A program made the translations under genes and the position numbers. The notes beneath the pieces were generated by a model. The model searched no databases. It saw only the letters and a list, made by a program, of their open reading frames with translations, and was not told the DNA's origin. Source: Alphaproteobacteria bacterium (GTDB lineage: Bacteria; Pseudomonadota; Alphaproteobacteria; Caulobacterales; Maricaulaceae). From it: DNA of 7,677 nucleotides. The stretch's first letter is position 1; every line of letters starts with the position of its first letter. Shown here piece by piece: positions 6,492-7,677 of the stretch. The stretch lies in the NCBI GenBank assembly GCA_030428405.1, contig JAUIEH010000115.1, positions 1 through 7,677 of the forward strand, given 5' to 3'.

Positions 6492-6516
6492 ATGCACGCA
6501 TTGGACGCGATATGAT
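6487..6516 (+). promoter_or_regulatory. Candidate sigma70-type promoter of the FAD oxidoreductase
   Basis: TTAGCA (6487-6492) and TATGAT (6511-6516) match -35 and -10 boxes at four and five of six positions, with an 18-base spacer. Transcription would start near 6523, giving a leader of about 40 bases before the ATG at 6564. The -10 match is good for such GC-rich DNA; the -35 is weak. Confidence 0.35.
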
Positions 6517-6563
6517 TTCAGAGCGCCCGAAACGTGCGTCCGTGGAGTTGGGAACCGTCTGAA

Positions 6564-7677
6564 ATGAAGAACATCGCGCGCGCCAGCGTCGGCGTCGTCG
6601 GCGGCGGCCCGGCCGGCCTCAGCATCGCCAAGCTTCTCGTCGAACGCGGCGCGGCGAATGTGACGGTTTTCGAGACGAGCGAGCGTGTCGGCGGCAAGTC
6701 CTACACGATCGAGCAAGGCGGCTCGGCCCACGAAATGGGCACGTGCTATTCGACGCTCTCCTATAAGATCACAAATCGCTGGATGAAGCGCTACGGCATC
6801 CGCCAGCGCGCACTTGGCCGTCAGGTCATGGATGATGCGCCGCTGATGCATTTCGTGCGGCAAGAGCCTGGCGCGCCCATGGTCGTAGAGCTCGGCCGTT
6901 TTCTGGGCGCGCGCCGCGAATTCGCGCAAATCATGCGTCGCGGCCTGGAAACCGAGGAAGCTCGCGCCGCCGCCGCAGAGCCGTTCAGCGCGTTTCTCGA
7001 CCGCCATCAGCTCAAGCGCATGCGCCGCTTCATGCTGCGCGCGATCACGTCGATCGGCTATGGCCCGCTGGAGGATATCTCAACCGAACAGGCGCTGCGC
7101 TGGGCGACGCCGGATTTGTTCCTGAGCGGATTATTCGCGCAGCTGAAAATGCCGGATGAAGGCTGGCAGCGGCTGTGGGAGAAAATCGCCGGCGAGATCG
7201 ACGTGCGCCGCAGCGAGCCGGTCAATCAGATCGAAAAGCTCCCCGAGGGCGGCGCGATCCTGCACACGCCCACAGGCGCGACGGCGTTCGACCACATCAT
7301 CATCACGACGGCGCTGGATGAAATCGACAAGGGCCACAATCTCGGCGCGGATGTCGATTTCGTCGCGCAAGCTTGTCGCTGGAACACCTACGTCACCACG
7401 CTGTGCGAGGTCGACGGCTGGTTCGACGGTCATCGCGTCGAGGCCTATACCGATCCGCTGACGCATGACGCGCCGGCGGGCTTGCTTCTCTCAGTGCGCC
7501 GCGATCCCGCCCCTGCGCGGCGCGAAGCGCCCAAGCACATCTATCTCACCGGGCAATATGGCCACGGCCTCGACGCTGCTCAGCTGAAATCCGCGCTCGC
7601 AGGAGAGATCGCCTCGCGCGGCGCCCGGCTCGGCGCGGTCTATTGCCAGAAGCGCTGGAAATATTTTCCGCGTTACG
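6564..7677 (+). CDS. FAD-dependent amine-oxidase-like oxidoreductase (NAD(P)-binding Rossmann), C-terminus cut by window edge
   Basis: The frame is open from ATG 6564 to the right edge (371 codons, no stop). Residues 8-16 (SVGVVGGGPAGLS region) form the dinucleotide-binding GxGxxG loop after a first beta strand. The strand VTVFE (33-37) ends in the acidic residue expected to bind the FAD ribose, followed by the ERVGGKS motif (40-46) seen in amine oxidases, phytoene desaturases and UDP-galactopyranose mutases. HEMGTCYSTLSYK (56-68) should line the flavin site, and FDHIIITTALDEI (242-254) is the second FAD-contacting strand. Relatives are usually about 430-500 residues (from memory), so the last FAD-binding motif lies beyond the window. 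No signal peptide or membrane segment is visible, so it is probably cytoplasmic. The ATG has only a weak GGGAA upstream; an in-frame GTG at 6534 is possible but would push the Rossmann motif inward. It is divergent from the histidine kinase. Substrate unknown. Confidence 0.88.
   Translation, partial: MKNIARASVGVVGGGPAGLSIAKLLVERGAANVTVFETSERVGGKSYTIEQGGSAHEMGTCYSTLSYKITNRWMKRYGIRQRALGRQVMDDAPLMHFVRQEPGAPMVVELGRFLGARREFAQIMRRGLETEEARAAAAEPFSAFLDRHQLKRMRRFMLRAITSIGYGPLEDISTEQALRWATPDLFLSGLFAQLKMPDEGWQRLWEKIAGEIDVRRSEPVNQIEKLPEGGAILHTPTGATAFDHIIITTALDEIDKGHNLGADVDFVAQACRWNTYVTTLCEVDGWFDGHRVEAYTDPLTHDAPAGLLLSVRRDPAPARREAPKHIYLTGQYGHGLDAAQLKSALAGEIASRGARLGAVYCQKRWKYFPRY

Noticed and set aside
6477..7007. 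176-codon minus-strand reading frame opposite the oxidoreductase
   Set aside because: The plus strand encodes a clear Rossmann FAD-binding N-terminus here; the antisense frame is a GC-bias shadow.

Overview
The window comes from a GC-rich bacterial chromosome, most likely an alphaproteobacterium. The clearest pointer is a histidine kinase whose dimerisation region matches the DivJ/PleC/PdhS kinases of that class, with CtrA-like TTAA-type motifs next to its start. A TTG start, weak Shine-Dalgarno sites and uniform GC-rich codon use fit this. A member of the Caulobacterales/Parvularculales side of the class is possible but cannot be proven here. I see no phage, insertion sequence, integrase, tRNA, rRNA, CRISPR array or compositional break.

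Layout, left to right. (1) 1-2695, minus strand: a large exported beta-propeller protein with eleven Asp-box (BNR) motifs; its C-terminus lies beyond the left edge. (2) 2696-2921: a divergent intergenic region with a perfect 16-base palindrome set inside a wider inverted repeat. (3) 2922-3458, plus: a small two-helix PepSY membrane protein. (4) 3467-3736, minus: a stand-alone Lrp/AsnC ligand-binding (RAM) domain without a DNA-binding domain. (5) 3883-4734, plus: an alpha/beta hydrolase of the kynurenine formamidase/esterase type, probably starting at TTG. (6) 4731-6434, minus: a membrane histidine kinase (about six helices, PAS, HisKA, HATPase). (7) 6435-6563: a divergent control region with two CtrA-like boxes and a sigma70-like promoter candidate. 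(8) 6564-7677, plus: an FAD-binding amine-oxidase-like oxidoreductase, cut by the right edge.

The strand changes at every gene boundary, so no two neighbours share an operon, and divergent and convergent junctions alternate. The convergent junctions are tight: 8 bp between genes 3 and 4, and a shared CTAG carrying both stop codons between genes 5 and 6. Any working links must run through the shared divergent control regions: exported propeller/PepSY, RAM protein/hydrolase, kinase/oxidoreductase. The second pair recalls Lrp-family control of tryptophan-kynurenine breakdown, and the third could tie a flavoenzyme to cell-cycle signalling. Both are inferences. I do not see a clear new multi-gene system; the leads are the RAM-hydrolase pair, the kinase with its CtrA-like boxes, and the intergenic palindrome.
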